From: Deltaproteobacteria bacterium
GTDB taxonomy: Bacteria > Desulfobacterota > Desulfobacteria > Desulfobacterales > SG8-13
Assembly: GCA_030670715.1 (NCBI GenBank)
Contig: DAOVBC010000133.1
Coordinates: 1 to 6,509, forward strand
Direction of reading: 5' to 3'
Length of the DNA: 6,509 bases
Each line of letters starts with the position of its first letter. The stretch's first letter is position 1. This document shows positions 5,253-6,509 of this stretch, piece after piece. The position numbers and the translations under genes are program-made. The notes under the pieces are model-generated. The model was given only the letters and a program-made list of their open reading frames with translations, did no database searches and was not told where the DNA came from.

Positions 5253-6509
5253 TCAGCCGGAAGCCTTGGTAAAGGCCTGATCCAGATCATTGATGATATC
5301 GTCAATGTGCTCGATACCGATGGAAAGCCGCACCAGATCCGGTGTCAAACCACTCGCCTTTTGCTGCTCTTCGTTCAGTTGGGAATGGGAAGTGCTCGAC
5401 GGGTGCAGGGCCAGGCTCTTGGCATCCCCCACGTTGGCCAGATGGGAAAACAGCTCCAGGCTTTCGATAAACCGCTTCCCGGCTTCGATTCCGCCTTTAA
5501 TGCCGAATACGACCATACCGCCAAATCCCTTCTTGAGGTAGCGGCTGGCCACCGGATACGTCGGGTCATCTTCCAGGCCCGGATATCGGACCCAGTCGAC
5601 GCCGGCATGAGATTTCAGATATTCGGCAACCTTTTGGGTATTTTCACAATGCCGCTCCATTCGCAGATGCAGGGTTTCCAGCCCCTGTAAAAACATCCAC
5701 GCGTTGTCAGGCGAGATGCAGGCCCCCAGGTTTCGCAGCGGCACCAGACGCATTCTCAGAATAAAAGCCACCGGGTTCAAATCGCCCAGGTCATGGGCAT
5801 AGCGGATATCGTGGTAACTGGGGTCCGGCTCGTTGTACAATTTGAATTTGGGGTTTTTCCAGTCGAATTTTCCGGAGTCGATGACGATGCCGCCGATACC
5901 GGTTCCGTGTCCCCCCATCCATTTGGTGAGTGAATTGACGACGATGTCTGCGCCGTGATCAATGGTTCGCAGCAGGCAGGGTGTTGTGAAGGTGGCATCG
6001 ATGATCAGCGGCAGGTTGTTCCGGTGGGCGATTTCGGCCACCGCCTCGATGTCGGTGAACTCCAGCACCGGGTTGCCTATAGTCTCAATAAAAAGCGCCC
6101 GGGTTTTGTCGGTTATGGCCTTTTCGAAATTTTGCGGATCGAGTGGATCGACAAATTTGGTCCGGATGCCGAACTGCGGAAGAATGCAGTCAAACATCGT
6201 GTAAGTTCCGCCGTACAGGTTGTTGGCCGACACGATTTCGTCACCCGCCGAGCAGATATTGATGATCGAGTAATAAATGGCCGAGGTCCCGGATGAAAGC
6301 GCCAGGGCCGCTGCACCGCCCTCAAGGGCCGCAATGCGATTTTCCAGAACGTCCTGGGTCGGGTTCATCAGCCGCGTATAAATGTTGCCGAGCTCTTTTA
6401 ATGCAAAAAGGTTGGCGGCATGCTCGGTGCTTTTAAACACATAGGAAGACGTCCGGTGGACCGGCACCCCCCTTGAGGTTGTTGCGGGATCGGGCTGCTG
6501 CCCGGCATG
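5253..6509 (-). CDS. metY: O-acetylhomoserine sulfhydrylase (homocysteine synthase), 5' end beyond the window
   Basis: This PLP-dependent Cys/Met-metabolism enzyme (transsulfuration family, fold type I) forms homocysteine from O-acetylhomoserine and sulfide in the cytoplasm. 418 residues are visible. The frame continues without a stop to the window edge, and its first residues HAGQQPDPATTSRGVPV match the conserved MetY N-terminus. The GTG at 6467 is therefore an internal Val, and only a dozen or so residues are probably missing. Counting from the first visible codon, the PLP lysine is K196 in NSLTKWMGGHG (codon at 5922-5924), and D171 in IIDATF should contact the PLP ring nitrogen. Other landmarks are NIYTRLMNPT, SSGTSAIYYS, NLYGGTYTMF, and the C-terminal HPSSTSHSQL and VRLSIGIEH. 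The gene converges with the molybdoenzyme operon and shares no promoter with it, so a functional link is not implied. MetY is favoured over cystathionine gamma-synthase by the long insert at about 210-250 (KFDWKNPKFKLYNEPDPSYHD). Confidence 0.94.
   Translation of the reverse strand, partial: HAGQQPDPATTSRGVPVHRTSSYVFKSTEHAANLFALKELGNIYTRLMNPTQDVLENRIAALEGGAAALALSSGTSAIYYSIINICSAGDEIVSANNLYGGTYTMFDCILPQFGIRTKFVDPLDPQNFEKAITDKTRALFIETIGNPVLEFTDIEAVAEIAHRNNLPLIIDATFTTPCLLRTIDHGADIVVNSLTKWMGGHGTGIGGIVIDSGKFDWKNPKFKLYNEPDPSYHDIRYAHDLGDLNPVAFILRMRLVPLRNLGACISPDNAWMFLQGLETLHLRMERHCENTQKVAEYLKSHAGVDWVRYPGLEDDPTYPVASRYLKKGFGGMVVFGIKGGIEAGKRFIESLELFSHLANVGDAKSLALHPSSTSHSQLNEEQQKASGLTPDLVRLSIGIEHIDDIINDLDQAFTKASG

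Noticed and set aside
6465..6467. GTG at 6467 as the start of metY
   Set aside because: The frame continues upstream to the window edge with conserved MetY residues (HAGQQPDPATTSRG), so this codon is an internal Val.

Overview
The window is about 6.5 kb of bacterial chromosomal DNA with moderate GC content. It holds a four-gene plus-strand operon, a 252-base convergent intergenic region, and one minus-strand gene cut by the right edge. The gene content (an exported molybdoenzyme, an iron-sulfur subunit resembling DsrO/TtrB proteins, an NrfD/DsrP-like membrane subunit, and a MetY typical of anaerobic proteobacteria) suggests an anaerobe, most likely Desulfobacterota. That placement comes from recalled family resemblance and not from a search.

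Bases 1-5000 encode a complete complex iron-sulfur molybdoenzyme. The genes are a Tat-exported molybdopterin catalytic subunit (12-2552), a four-cluster ferredoxin-type subunit (2549-3223), a ten-helix NrfD-family quinone-interacting membrane subunit (3226-4455), and a TorD/NarJ-family maturation chaperone (4452-5000). Two 4-base ATGA overlaps and one 2-base gap tie them into one translationally coupled unit. Inferred function: electrons pass between the membrane quinone pool, the four [4Fe-4S] clusters, the N-terminal cluster of the large subunit and the molybdenum on the outer face of the membrane. The chaperone stays in the cytoplasm and checks the large subunit before Tat export. The catalytic subunit carries the Asp molybdenum ligand of the NarG/EbdA/SerA (type II) lineage. 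Its first cluster ligand is Cys rather than His, and its partners are of the NrfD class rather than the NarH plus cytochrome b class. The substrate cannot be assigned from sequence.

Bases 5001-5252 are the most unusual part. A 102-bp element with 28-bp imperfect terminal inverted repeats (5028-5129) is flanked by perfect 10-bp direct repeats, as expected of a MITE-like insertion. If the element and one direct repeat are removed, the restored site matches the 3' end of the neighbouring metY gene, beginning exactly at the stop codon. The element therefore seems to have inserted into the relic of a second metY-like tail. A 24-bp perfect GC-rich palindrome (5213-5236) next to the metY stop probably terminates transcription from both sides.

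Bases 5253-6509 (minus) encode a PLP-dependent O-acetylhomoserine sulfhydrylase (MetY), convergent with the operon. Its reading frame stays open to the window edge, so its true start lies outside.
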